From Macrothele yani (Eukaryota > Arthropoda > Arachnida > Araneae > Macrothelidae): DNA of 64,000 bases. Position numbers and translations under genes: made by a program. This document shows positions 1 through 7,200 of the stretch, piece after piece. The notes beneath the pieces were generated by a model. The model did not search any database and was not told the origin of the DNA. It saw only the letters and a program-made list of their open reading frames with translations. The stretch spans positions 69,650,971 through 69,714,970 of the forward strand of contig CM077022.1 in the NCBI GenBank assembly GCA_039090855.1, in the 5' to 3' direction. The stretch's first letter is position 1. Every line of letters starts with the position of its first letter.

Positions 1-480
1 AATATTGTTCAGGTTTAATGTTTACTCCAGCTACTCTATAATTCTTTCTATGTACCATATATTTTTTAATATATTTTCCTTTTGTTTCAATAATTTCATA
101 ATCAGGTTTAAATAATTTTTCAAGATTTACATCTGTTTTAATTTTCTTTTCTTTTCTTGGTTTCAGTTTGTTATCTTTGAATTTTAAGTTAAAAGAATCA
201 AATAATTTTTAATTCTATTTCTTCTCTCTGGATGATTAATAAATATTTTTCTTTTTCTATCTAAATATTCTGATGTATCTAATCCAAGGATATCTACTAA
301 AACAGACTTATAATCACCTGTATTTCTAATATATTTTATCAACGATTTAATTAAATCATCTTTTTTTACATTTCGTTTTTTGATATTTAATCTTTTTAAA
401 GCATTTCTAAGTTTCTGAACACTAATAGCATTCAGAGCACTTTTAAGATGCACAATAACAGGCTTCAAAGCTTTATCCAT
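1..480 (-). CDS. SAP-like N-terminal protein, partial; possible start of the protein-primed DNA polymerase
   Basis: The frame opens at 480 directly behind CCTAATAAATGG. Residues about 22-50 form two basic helices joined by a short turn (LRNALKRLNI, KKDDLIKSLIKYI), like a SAP DNA-binding fold. The first frame ends at 184, but the -1 frame is open from the A-run at 206-210 to the window edge and is equally lysine-rich, so one protein broken by a frame change is likely. Position at the outer end of the minus block, reading outward, is where Polintons place pPolB, and no polymerase is found elsewhere. The visible part lacks exonuclease or polymerase motifs, so the polymerase call is inference. 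It could be a separate DNA-binding protein. Confidence 0.5.
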
Positions 481-516
481 TTATTAGGGAGTAAATTTAT
501 AAAGGGATTTTCGAAA

Positions 517-747
517 TCAAAAAGTGATAAAAGCTAAACGACGTTTGTGCAATTCACTTCTTAAATGTCTTTGTTTATGAGTATAAGTATATTGTTTACC
601 ACAATCACAATTTATTTTTCTATTCAAAATTATACACTGACAAGATTTGCAAAAATGCTGTCTATCAACTTTACCATAACGATGTAGAACATAAAATTCA
701 TCAATAGGTTTTGTTTGTTTACAACTTTTGCATGTTTTGTTCTCCAT
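517..747 (-). CDS. Small zinc-binding protein with CxxC pairs and a C2H2-like tail
   Basis: A 76-residue protein beginning behind CCTAATAAATGG. Residues 6-36 carry two CxxC knuckles (CKSC near residue 6 and CKSC near residue 33), a spacing seen in treble-clef zinc ribbons of phage and large DNA virus proteins. The C-terminal part has CDCGKQYTYTHKQRHLRSEL, a C-x-C-G...H...H unit common in iridoviruses and mimiviruses. It probably binds nucleic acid in early gene control or DNA metabolism, but no enzyme motif is visible. It lies between the SAP-like gene and the lysine-rich gene with gaps of under 40 bases. I cannot name a specific function. Confidence 0.7.
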   Translation of the reverse strand: MENKTCKSCKQTKPIDEFYVLHRYGKVDRQHFCKSCQCIILNRKINCDCGKQYTYTHKQRHLRSELHKRRLAFITF

Positions 748-764
748 TTATTAGGAAACAAATT

Positions 765-1196
765 TTATAAATACTTTGCTTTAAGCTGAAAAGCTTGCTG
801 CTTTAAAGTCTTCCCAGATCTTTTCATTTTTGGATTTATATTAATTTTAATATCATTTGATATATTATAATAGTCACAAATTTTTTTAATAAAATATACA
901 TATTTTAAATTTTTCTCATAGTACATAAAATCCAATAATTTTAAAAATAAATCTTCTGCTTCCTTATTAAATTTAAGGTTACTTTTTCTTTTAAACTGAT
1001 TAAAATATCTTATTCTACTAACATATCTACTTTTTAAATATTTATTATAATCTATATAATAACAGTCTTACTCTTCATCATATTTCATTCTTTTTATTTG
1101 TTTCATTACTTTTTTAAAATTTTCAGGAATTTCAATTTGTTCTTCTTCTGAAGATGAATAAGAAAAGTAATTCGCTTCTTCAATATCATTATCCAT
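765..1196 (-). pseudogene. Lysine- and tyrosine-rich protein of 143 codons interrupted by one in-frame TAA
   Basis: The frame starts at 1196 behind TCTAATAAATGG and runs to a stop at 765-767. It is open except for a TAA at 1068-1070 (codon 43). The first 42 residues are acidic and serine-rich (SYSSSEEEQIEIPENF), and the rest is basic and aromatic with predicted helices (EDLFLKLLDFMYYEKNLKYV). Amino-acid style continues unchanged past the stop, and the initiator motif matches its neighbours, so this was one gene. It is the only clear nonsense mutation in the element. A short 42-residue product or stop readthrough is possible. I do not recognise the family. Confidence 0.65.
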
Positions 1197-1225
1197 TTAT
1201 TAGATATCATTTTATTAAAAACTTT

Positions 1226-2047
1226 TTAGAACTTAGTTATTCTTTTAATAGCCTCTTTTAAATTATCAATAGTATGATCATTAACAATATTAAGATGATT
1301 AAATTTAGTTTCTATGTATGATATATTTTCTTTAACTCTGTTAAATAAATTAATAGAATTAGGATTATATTTTATTTCATATACTGTATTTAAATCTGGA
1401 TACTTTATTTTTAAATTACCAATAGTTTTATTCATTTTATCTCTTTGACATCTGATTACATAATAAGGATAATCAGAGTTTTCTTTATTTTTCTGTATGA
1501 TAGTAAACATATGAAGCTTTTTAGAATTAGCAGTTTTAGGTGTTATATCCTCTTCTACTTCTTTATATTTTTCATTTTCAAGTTTTAATTTTTCCATTTT
1601 CTTTTTTATCTTATTTAGTTTCTTATTTAATTTTTCATTATCATTCTTGTATTTATCATTGAATTTTTTAATGTAATAGTCTTTAACAATCTTGTTAACT
1701 TTATCATAAAAATCGTTTGAAACCCAACAAGATATATTTAAAATTAATTCCTGCTTAACATATGTTCCATTAATAATATTCTTACCTGTTCCTTCTCTTA
1801 TTTCATACATTTGATCATTTTTATGGCGGCCCGAATTCGGGCCACCACAATTTTTATAATATTTTATTAATTCTTGAGATTGTTTATTCTCTAACCATTT
1901 TTTAAATTTTTTACCACCTTGTTTGCATAATTTTGTAGCATTAAAGTATCCAGTATTTTTATCTATTATAATTTTAAAATCTCCAAATAGACCATACCAG
2001 TAATTATCTTTGATTTGTTCATAACATACATCTTTTAATGAAGCCAT
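1226..2047 (-). CDS. KilA-N domain protein with C-terminal DUF3627-like domain
   Basis: A 273-residue protein with an intact frame, starting behind TCTAATAAATGG. Residues about 15-130 form a KilA-N DNA-binding domain: YWYGLFGDFKIIIDKNTGYF, then NATKLCKQGGKKFKKWLENK and the WVSNDFYDKV segment. Residues 135-170 are a charged coiled coil. Residues 178-270 resemble DUF3627, the C-terminal domain joined to KilA-N in iridoviruses, entomopoxviruses and baculoviruses (YYVIRCQRDKMNK, YNPNSINLFNRVKENI). Such proteins are thought to bind viral DNA and modulate replication or transcription. This gene is not part of the usual Polinton core, so gene exchange with insect nucleocytoplasmic large DNA viruses is likely. 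It is one of the few long genes here without a break. Confidence 0.85.
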   Translation of the reverse strand: MASLKDVCYEQIKDNYWYGLFGDFKIIIDKNTGYFNATKLCKQGGKKFKKWLENKQSQELIKYYKNCGGPNSGRHKNDQMYEIREGTGKNIINGTYVKQELILNISCWVSNDFYDKVNKIVKDYYIKKFNDKYKNDNEKLNKKLNKIKKKMEKLKLENEKYKEVEEDITPKTANSKKLHMFTIIQKNKENSDYPYYVIRCQRDKMNKTIGNLKIKYPDLNTVYEIKYNPNSINLFNRVKENISYIETKFNHLNIVNDHTIDNLKEAIKRITKF

Positions 2048-2099
2048 TTATTAGATATCATGTTATTAAATACTTTTTCACGTATATCTTATTTTAAAT

Positions 2100-2396
2100 C
2101 GTTAATAATTCCTACCTAAGAAATTATATCTTTAAATACTGAAATACAGTTTTTTCTTTCACATATAGATGGTAGCACAAGCAATTAAATCTCTTTCTTG
2201 CTTAGATGTAGTCATTACTGATAAGCTGCGAGCGAAAATGTTTACATAACCAGAGTTGAACAGCTGCCAAAATACTCTCCACGGCGCGCGATTATGTCCT
2301 CGGAAAGAAGCAGTTCTTCGTTACGTAACAACTTTGGATCATCGCCAAGTTTCTCTTGCTTGAAACGTAAATATATGTTTCAAGCAAGAATTTATG
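2100..2396. other. Non-coding stretch inside the element with a perfect hairpin
   Basis: About 620 bases separate the KilA-N start from the integrase stop, unusual in an element whose genes otherwise nearly touch. Base composition becomes mixed rather than AT-rich from about 2220. A perfect 12-bp inverted repeat, CTTGCTTGAAAC at 2355-2366 and its complement at 2377-2388, encloses a 10-base AT loop. The stretch ends at a tRNA-like SINE head. It looks like inserted host DNA. No gene seen. Confidence 0.5.
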
Positions 2397-2622
2397 GGCC
2401 TGTGTTGGTCGATTGGTAGCGAGTCAGGCATGCATGCAAAAGGTCTCAGGTTCGAATCTCGGTACGGTAGAATGGCTCCCTGTCCTAAACTTTGAAATCA
2501 GAGTTTGGGTTCACGGTAGAGCGTGTGCGTGAATAACATCTGATGGTAGAGAGTGTGTGCGGTGGAGGGTCGAAAGAGTTAACGCCCACCTGGTTGGCCA
2601 GGTACAAATAAATAAAAAAAAT
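2397..2622 (+). mobile_element. tRNA-derived SINE inserted between KilA-N and integrase genes
   Basis: The head resembles a tRNA gene: an A-box-like stretch around 2406-2420 (TGGTCGATTGGTAGC) and a B box at 2449-2459 (GGTTCGAATCT). A non-tRNA body follows and the copy ends in an A-rich tail at 2605-2622. These are the internal RNA polymerase III promoter parts and tail of a SINE. An 11-bp inverted repeat (GGTGGAGGGTC at 2561-2571 and complement at 2631-2641) straddles the tail. I could not fix target duplications. Confidence 0.7.
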
Positions 2623-2665
2623 GAAGCATAGACCCTCCACCGAAAGGGCGTTTTGCAAAAATTTT

Positions 2666-3685
2666 TCAAATTACAGCGTCAACCCAACTGTTAAATTCAT
2701 CAGGATATCCCAACCATTTAACTAAGTATTTATTTCCTTTCTTTCTAATAATTTTTTCAATCTTATAAACCTCATCTTTCTTATCATATTTAACCAGTTC
2801 CTTTTCATAAAATGTTCCTGTAATTTCTTCATTATTTAAATCTTTTATTTTATATGTCGGAGGATCTGTGTTCAATATATCGGAAATTATAAATATTTCT
2901 TCTGTAAATGTTGGAAGATAACCTTTCTTAAATTCTCTTTTATATTTTGAAATTCTTATTTTATCTCCTTTTTGATATTTTGGTTTATTTTTCTCTTTTT
3001 CTTTATACAAATTATTATAAACTTTTAATTCATTTTCTTCCTTACTTGCTTCTATAGGTGTCATTTTAATGGATCTATGATAAGAATTATTGTAATTCTT
3101 AATTAATTTATCTAGTACATTTATCCACTTTCTAGTATTATTTGCTGTGAAATACTTCCACATTTTAGTCTTTAAAGTTCTATTGAATCTTTCAATAACA
3201 GCACATTTAATCTCAATATTTTCAGTTGTAAACCAGTGAATATTTTCATCCTTGAATAACTTTTGAGTTTGTTTATTTATGAACTCTGTACCCTTATCTG
3301 TTTGAAGTTTTTCTGGTTTTCTTTCTTTAAATATTTTTTTAAATGCTCTAGTTACCTCTTCACCTGTTTTTCTTTTAATCGGAATTGTCCAAGCATATTT
3401 ACTGAATATATCAATCACTGATAAAATATAATTTGTGTCATTATTAAATGATTTAAATTCTTGCATATCTATAAGGTCAGCTTGAAATTGGTCATTGACA
3501 TGAGAAACATAAATTCTTCTTCTTTTAAATCTATGAATAAGTGGTTTATGTTTTGTATATACATCTTGTTGATGTAAAATCTCTTCTATATCTTTCCTGG
3601 GTAATTTAGTTTTTCTTTGTAATTCATTAATACCACAATAACCAGTTTCTGGTGTATAATAAATATTTTTAAGGTCTACGTCTTT
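2666..3685 (-). CDS. Polinton integrase (retroviral-type DDE) with C-terminal chromodomain
   Basis: The protein inserts the element by cutting and joining DNA ends in the nucleus. The N-terminal part (NIYYTPETGYCG) matches the usual beginning of Polinton integrases. The catalytic core shows QADLIDM (first Asp), LQTDKGTEF (second Asp) and an ENIEIKCAVIERFNRTLK segment with the catalytic Glu. The C-terminus is a chromodomain (YKIEKIIRKKGNKYLVKWLG). The open frame reaches up to a stop near 3696 but holds no ATG before 3466, which would delete the first catalytic Asp. It also lacks the TAAATG initiator of its neighbours. It overlaps the end of the PLA2 gene in the -1 frame exactly at a T TTT TTA heptamer (3685-3691), so translation may come by frameshift from that gene. 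The start given is the frame-change point. Confidence 0.93.
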   Translation of the reverse strand, partial: KDVDLKNIYYTPETGYCGINELQRKTKLPRKDIEEILHQQDVYTKHKPLIHRFKRRRIYVSHVNDQFQADLIDMQEFKSFNNDTNYILSVIDIFSKYAWTIPIKRKTGEEVTRAFKKIFKERKPEKLQTDKGTEFINKQTQKLFKDENIHWFTTENIEIKCAVIERFNRTLKTKMWKYFTANNTRKWINVLDKLIKNYNNSYHRSIKMTPIEASKEENELKVYNNLYKEKEKNKPKYQKGDKIRISKYKREFKKGYLPTFTEEIFIISDILNTDPPTYKIKDLNNEEITGTFYEKELVKYDKKDEVYKIEKIIRKKGNKYLVKWLGYPDEFNSWVDAVI

Positions 3686-4167
3686 AAAAAAACACTCTTT
3701 TTAGATCCACAAACTTTACACTTTCCTTTTGCCATCGGTCTTCCATTTTTAGCTACTGTTTCTTGAATATCTTTAGTTTCAGTTTTCTGTTTGCACTTTA
3801 AGCAATACATATAGGATGAAATTCCTAAACCAAATGTTTTCTTTGCTTTTATAATTGGTTTTATAACAGCTCTAGCTTGTTTCTCTCCTAATGGATAGAA
3901 TCCACTTGTAGTATTTTCAATTGAATCTAAATCGTTTAAGAGTTCTTGATCAGCAATATGTCTCTGTTTAGTATCTTTAGTTTTACTATAAGCTACATCA
4001 TGTTTTTTACAAGCTTTATCAACTCTGTTAATTCCTGGATCACCTCTTTTTAATCTCTTTTCTAATTTTGTAAATGGACCACAATACTGGTAACCAGGTA
4101 TATGCATTTCAGGTGGATTTAATTTATCTTGTAACCATCCTACTATATCACCTCCTTGTAATTCCAT
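3676..4167 (-). CDS. Virion-type phospholipase A2 fused to a DUF5679 zinc domain
   Basis: A 163-residue protein starting behind TTAAATAAATGG. Residues 25-62 hold a parvovirus-VP1-like PLA2: the calcium loop YCGPFTKLEKR and the catalytic helix DKACKKHDVAYSK with its His-Asp pair. In related viruses such domains act on endosomal membranes during cell entry. Residues 120-160 carry YCLKCKQKTET, NGRPMAKGKCKVCGSKK, four cysteines typical of DUF5679, a small domain found in adintoviruses and large DNA viruses. This is a capsid-associated enzyme, not a venom phospholipase: no signal peptide and few cysteines. Its last codons contain a T TTT TTA heptamer leading into the integrase frame. Confidence 0.85.
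   Translation of the reverse strand: MELQGGDIVGWLQDKLNPPEMHIPGYQYCGPFTKLEKRLKRGDPGINRVDKACKKHDVAYSKTKDTKQRHIADQELLNDLDSIENTTSGFYPLGEKQARAVIKPIIKAKKTFGLGISSYMYCLKCKQKTETKDIQETVAKNGRPMAKGKCKVCGSKKSVFLKT
3685..3691 (-). other. Candidate -1 slippery heptamer T TTT TTA joining PLA2 gene and integrase frame
   Basis: In the PLA2 reading frame the bases read as codons GTT TTT TTA, giving an X XXY YYZ site of the HIV type. Three codons later comes the PLA2 stop TAG (3676-3678). After a one-base backward slip the next codon starts at 3685 and enters the 340-codon integrase frame with no stop. I could not establish a downstream pseudoknot or stem, and the run of seven T makes a sequencing error or chance possible. 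Confidence 0.45.
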
Positions 4168-4233
4168 TTATTTAAGTGTAAATCTATTTTACATATCTAT
4201 AACCATTTAGTTGCGTTTGTTTTACATATTTCT

Positions 4234-4569
4234 CTAAGGAAAATACTTCATATTTTTTATAAAATCCTCTTCTCTAACGTAAGCATCCTGTTCTGAAATT
4301 GAATTAGCGTTTATTAAATTTAATATCTGTTTATAAAATTTGTAAGCTTGTTTATATTCTTCTTTTCTTTCTGAAATATTTAGAGTTTTATCAACAACTT
4401 CAATGACTCCTGCTCCTAAAGAAAGTGCTGCTAAAGGAATAAATGCAAAAGCTGATAAACCTGAAGCACTAAATATAAATTTGCCTACTGATAATGATAT
4501 ACTAATTTTATTATAGTAATTAAAACTTTTTCTGTATACATACATTTTCTTTTCTAAATATTCTTCCAT
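4234..4569 (-). CDS. Small membrane protein with a central hydrophobic segment
   Basis: A 111-residue protein starting behind TATATAAATGG. The ATPase stop codon is the TAA inside this motif, so the two genes touch. Residues about 24-57 are hydrophobic (ISLSVGKFIFSASGLSAFAF and IPLAALSLGAGVIEVV), enough for one or two membrane helices, followed by a charged helical tail (SERKEEYKQAYKFYKQILNL). The frame is intact. Similar small hydrophobic proteins occur in adintovirus-like elements and may be virion membrane components, but I do not recognise the family. Confidence 0.7.
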   Translation of the reverse strand: MEEYLEKKMYVYRKSFNYYNKISISLSVGKFIFSASGLSAFAFIPLAALSLGAGVIEVVDKTLNISERKEEYKQAYKFYKQILNLINANSISEQDAYVREEDFIKNMKYFP

Positions 4570-5291
4570 TTATATAGGATCAAAGTTATGTCTGTATCTC
4601 ATATGAGGATTTTTCAAATCTAACATGAAGAAATCATAAGGTTTTTTAATACTTTTTTGATAAGGATCTATATTAAAATCACCATCAATTTCTCTAATAA
4701 TTTGTTTAATTTCTCTGTGCTGAAGTTTAAAAAATATAAAGTAATCACAGTTTTTTCTTATATCAATAGGTGTTGAATAATAGGTCTGTGATAAATAAAT
4801 AATGGATGCATTTTTCTTCCTTCCTCTTATAAAAAATTTTTCAATTTCGTTTTGATCTTTTTCTTTTACACAGTCATCAAAAATAACTAGATTTTTTAAT
4901 GAAGGATCTAAGTCATCTACAGTAATAAATTCATTTATGTCTGAACTAAATAATGTTTCTTTCTTAAACTTTTTAAATAATTTTAATAACTTATTTTTAT
5001 TCTTTCCCTTTATTTTAAAATGTCTTCCTCTTCTATATCATCAAACATTGAGTAATTTTCTTTTAATTTAGAGTATTTAGGTTCGTTAATATCTTTTGCA
5101 CATATGAATAATGCATCAAAATTTAAATGATCATATATTAAATTTAATAGTAAATTTGTTTTTCCACATCCTGAAGATCCTGTTATTAAAAGTTTAAAAG
5201 GATGAATAGGTAACATTGGATTTTGATTTGGATCTATAAATTCTTCTGGTTCTGAATAATCTTTTAGTTTAATGCTGCAAGGCTTAATCAT
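4570..5291 (-). CDS. FtsK/HerA-superfamily genome packaging ATPase, split by a -1 frame change
   Basis: ATPase that drives viral genome packaging into the capsid. The first 93 codons hold the Walker A motif near residue 39 (GSSGCGKTNLL) after PIHPFKLLIT. The frame then stops at 5010-5012, but the -1 frame continues open for about 150 codons to 4570 with Walker B (NLVIFDDC), a SQTYY sensor-like stretch and a RHNFDPI end. The summed length of about 240 residues is normal for Polintons. The switch lies on T TTA AAA (5013-5019), a canonical slippery heptamer, immediately before the stop. The start ATG at 5291 overlaps the acidic gene upstream and has AAATAAATATG, the one variant of the initiator motif. 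Either programmed frameshift or one-base loss in an A-run explains the split. Confidence 0.92.
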
Positions 5292-5445
5292 ATTTATTTA
5301 ATAGAAATTCAGCATCTTCAATAAACATTTCAGCTTCAAATAATAAGTCTTCAGCTGGTATTCCTTGAGATAAATAACATTCAGCTAGATATAATGCCAT
5401 TTCAGCAAAAGATAAATATTCTTCAATTTGTTCAAAATCTTCCAT
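5284..5445 (-). CDS. Small acidic protein, 53 residues
   Basis: Starts behind TATATAAATGG and ends in a TAA overlapping the ATPase start (frames overlap by 8 bases). The product is strongly acidic and helical (MEDFEQIEEYLSFAEMALYL, then EDLLFEAEMFIEDAEFLL) with no tryptophan and one cysteine. It is the first gene of the minus block, next to the repeat array. The shared initiator motif and tight overlap with a core gene make it a real gene despite its size. Function unknown; an interaction partner or regulator of the ATPase is only a guess. Confidence 0.65.
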   Translation of the reverse strand: MEDFEQIEEYLSFAEMALYLAECYLSQGIPAEDLLFEAEMFIEDAEFLLNKYD

Positions 5446-5450
5446 TTATA

Positions 5451-5560
5451 TAAGTAAAATAATTTACTTGGAAGTAAAATAATTTGCTTGGAAGTAAAAT
5501 AATTTGCTTGGAAGTAAAATAATTTGCTTGGAAGTAAAATAATTTGCTTGGAAGCAAATT
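5451..5560. repeat. Five tandem 20-bp repeats at the divergence point of the two gene blocks
   Basis: Unit GAAGTAAAATAATTTGCTTG is repeated from 5451 to 5550, with one G/A difference in the first copy and a partial sixth copy to 5560. The end forms a perfect 9-bp inverted repeat (AATTTGCTT GG AAGCAAATT, 5541-5560). The array sits exactly between the first minus-strand ATG (5445) and the first plus-strand ATG (5574), so it may hold a bidirectional promoter, enhancer or replication-related protein sites. Confidence 0.9.
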
Positions 5561-5573
5561 TTCAGTTAAATAA

Positions 5574-6350
5574 ATGAGTAAAGTGATACAAGATTTATTA
5601 AAATTAGCAAAAGTAAATGCTGAACTAAGAAAACGAAATAAGGAAAAGCAATTAGAAGATTTAGGATATGAAGAGGCAATCACAAAATTTCATAAACCTA
5701 TAGTTGAAAAATTAGAATATCAAGATGTATCTAGAAAAGAAAATTTAAAAGCTATTCAAGATGCAATTGAAGAACTTTCATTTCAACCAATTGCAGAATC
5801 TTCAAGATTTCCTGCCTTAGAAGATGTTGAAGAACCTATTTCAGATGCTAAAGAAATGTATGAGAGAGAAGCAGGAATTCATAAAATTAACTTAAACAAA
5901 AACTTGAATGTATCAGTTATTAAAAAAAAGTTAGGATTTGATTTACCTTCAGAATTAGTTAATAAGTCTGATGAAGAGATTGATGAAAAAATAAAACAAG
6001 CAAATGAAAAAATCAGTGAAATCGGACGTCTAAAAGGTCCTCAAGTAAAAGCACTTAATAATGCTAAAGATGAAGAAAAAAAGAAAAAATTACAGAAAAA
6101 AATTGATCGTTTCGATTATAAAATGGCTGAGGTGCGAAAATATATTAGAGCATTAGAAGCTCTCAAAATGGGGAATTACTATATGGGTGAGGGTCTTAAT
6201 ATTTTAGATAAATTAACAGATAAAATATGTAAGGGAACTAAAAATAAGAAAGTATATAACCAAGTAGTTCAAATACTAGATTTATTATTGAAAGAGGGTA
6301 AAATGACTAATGAGCAAGTAAAACAATATTATTCAAAGTTTCTATCTTAA
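5574..6350 (+). CDS. Coiled-coil protein, likely internal virion protein
   Basis: A 258-residue protein with an intact frame, starting behind TTAAATAAATGAG as first gene of the plus block. It is rich in Lys and Glu, with predicted long helices at residues 1-30, 130-185 (DEEIDEKIKQANEKISEIGR) and 190-258. A middle part has FPALEDVEEPISDAKEMYER. No enzymatic motif, signal peptide or membrane segment is visible. Adintovirus-like elements commonly encode such a helical protein ahead of the pX/protease genes, and it probably belongs to the virion core or scaffold. Function is inferred from position only. Confidence 0.7.
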   Translation: MSKVIQDLLKLAKVNAELRKRNKEKQLEDLGYEEAITKFHKPIVEKLEYQDVSRKENLKAIQDAIEELSFQPIAESSRFPALEDVEEPISDAKEMYEREAGIHKINLNKNLNVSVIKKKLGFDLPSELVNKSDEEIDEKIKQANEKISEIGRLKGPQVKALNNAKDEEKKKKLQKKIDRFDYKMAEVRKYIRALEALKMGNYYMGEGLNILDKLTDKICKGTKNKKVYNQVVQILDLLLKEGKMTNEQVKQYYSKFLS

Positions 6351-6353
6351 TAA

Positions 6354-6760
6354 ATGAGTAATTATATTGTATCAAGAATTTATTTGAGTGAAGGTCAGAA
6401 AAACAAATTAAAATCAGCAGTTAAGAAAGGTGAAGAAATTACATTGCAAATTGATAAAACTAAAAGTGCTAATCATGATATGTATTTAACAAAAACTCAA
6501 ATTACTCAAATTAAAAATGGTAAGCGAATAACTATAAGTAAGACACAATTAAAGAAAAACGGAGGTATTTTACCCTTTTGATCCCTATCTTAGCTGCTCT
6601 TGGTACTGGTGCTTTATCTGGTGCTGCTAGTTTTGGTGTGAATAAAGCTTTAAGTAAAGTAACTGGATCAGGTTGTAAACCGAAAGGTTCACACCTTAAA
6701 AAAAAACATTCTGGAAAGGGAGTTCTTCAGAATTACGAGGTATATCCAATAAAACGATAG
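6354..6760 (+). CDS. pX-like small virion protein (GGILP motif) split by a -1 frame change
   Basis: The gene starts behind CTTAATAAATGAG, 3 bases after the coiled-coil gene. Residues 1-75 follow the pattern of a conserved Polinton protein: LSEGQKNKLKSAVKKG, LTKTQITQIKNG, ISKTQLKKNGG and ILP. The frame ends at 6579-6581 at a T-run (6576-6579). The -1 frame continues with a hydrophobic, Gly/Ala-rich segment (IPILAALGTGALSGAASFGV) and a basic tail to a stop at 6760. Family members normally carry GGFLP directly followed by such a hydrophobic stretch, so the two pieces are one protein. The second piece has no ATG of its own. Likely an adenovirus pX-like minor core or membrane-active protein. Confidence 0.75.
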
Positions 6761-6768
6761 AACAAAAT

Positions 6769-7200
6769 ATGAAAGATGTAAAAGGATTCAGAGGTGTATT
6801 TACATCAGATTTATTACCTAAAAAGATTAAGAAATTTGAAAGTGGAATTATTAATTTAGATATATCTACAGGACCTGGGACTCATTGGGTCTGTTATTAT
6901 AATGATCCTAAATATAATTTTGTGGAATATTTTGATCCATTTGGAGAATATAAATATAAAGACATTAAATTGAATAACATTTTCATACCTAAAAATATTG
7001 TAAAATATCTTGAAACATCTAATAAAGGAATTAGATATAATTCGAGTTTTTTACAAGAACCAACATCTGTTAAATGTGGTTTTTATTGTATGAAATACAT
7101 AACTCAAAGGAATAAAGGTAAATCACCTGTTGAAGTTTTATATTCTTTTACCCAAGAACCAAGTGGTTATAATGAAGATTTTGTGCTTAATAAATGTTAA
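6769..7200 (+). CDS. Adenain-like cysteine protease
   Basis: Virion maturation protease that cleaves capsid precursor proteins. FRGVFTSDLLPKK near residue 7 is the usual opening block. The catalytic residues are visible: His in GTHWVCYY (about residue 42), Asp in VEYFDPFG, Gln in SFLQEP and Cys in KCGFYCMKY (about residue 105). At 143 residues from this ATG it is a little short. The same frame is open further upstream (SNKTIEQ before the ATG), a stretch conserved ahead of FRGVF in relatives. No TAAATG motif precedes it, unlike nearly all other genes, which suggests the protease is made as the C-terminal part of the preceding pX-like gene after a frame change. The stop codon overlaps the next start (7194). 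Confidence 0.93.
   Translation: MKDVKGFRGVFTSDLLPKKIKKFESGIINLDISTGPGTHWVCYYNDPKYNFVEYFDPFGEYKYKDIKLNNIFIPKNIVKYLETSNKGIRYNSSFLQEPTSVKCGFYCMKYITQRNKGKSPVEVLYSFTQEPSGYNEDFVLNKC

Noticed and set aside
2397..2470. A functional tRNA gene
   Set aside because: Only box A and box B are kept; the arms do not fold into a proper cloverleaf and an unrelated body with A-tail follows, as in SINEs.
3790..4110. The PLA2 domain as a venom or host secreted phospholipase
   Set aside because: It lacks a signal peptide and the disulfide set, is fused to DUF5679 and lies in the viral gene array with the shared start motif.
5432..5683. Minus-strand 83-codon frame over the 20-bp repeats
   Set aside because: It is made of the repeat translated several times and overlaps the start of the coiled-coil gene.
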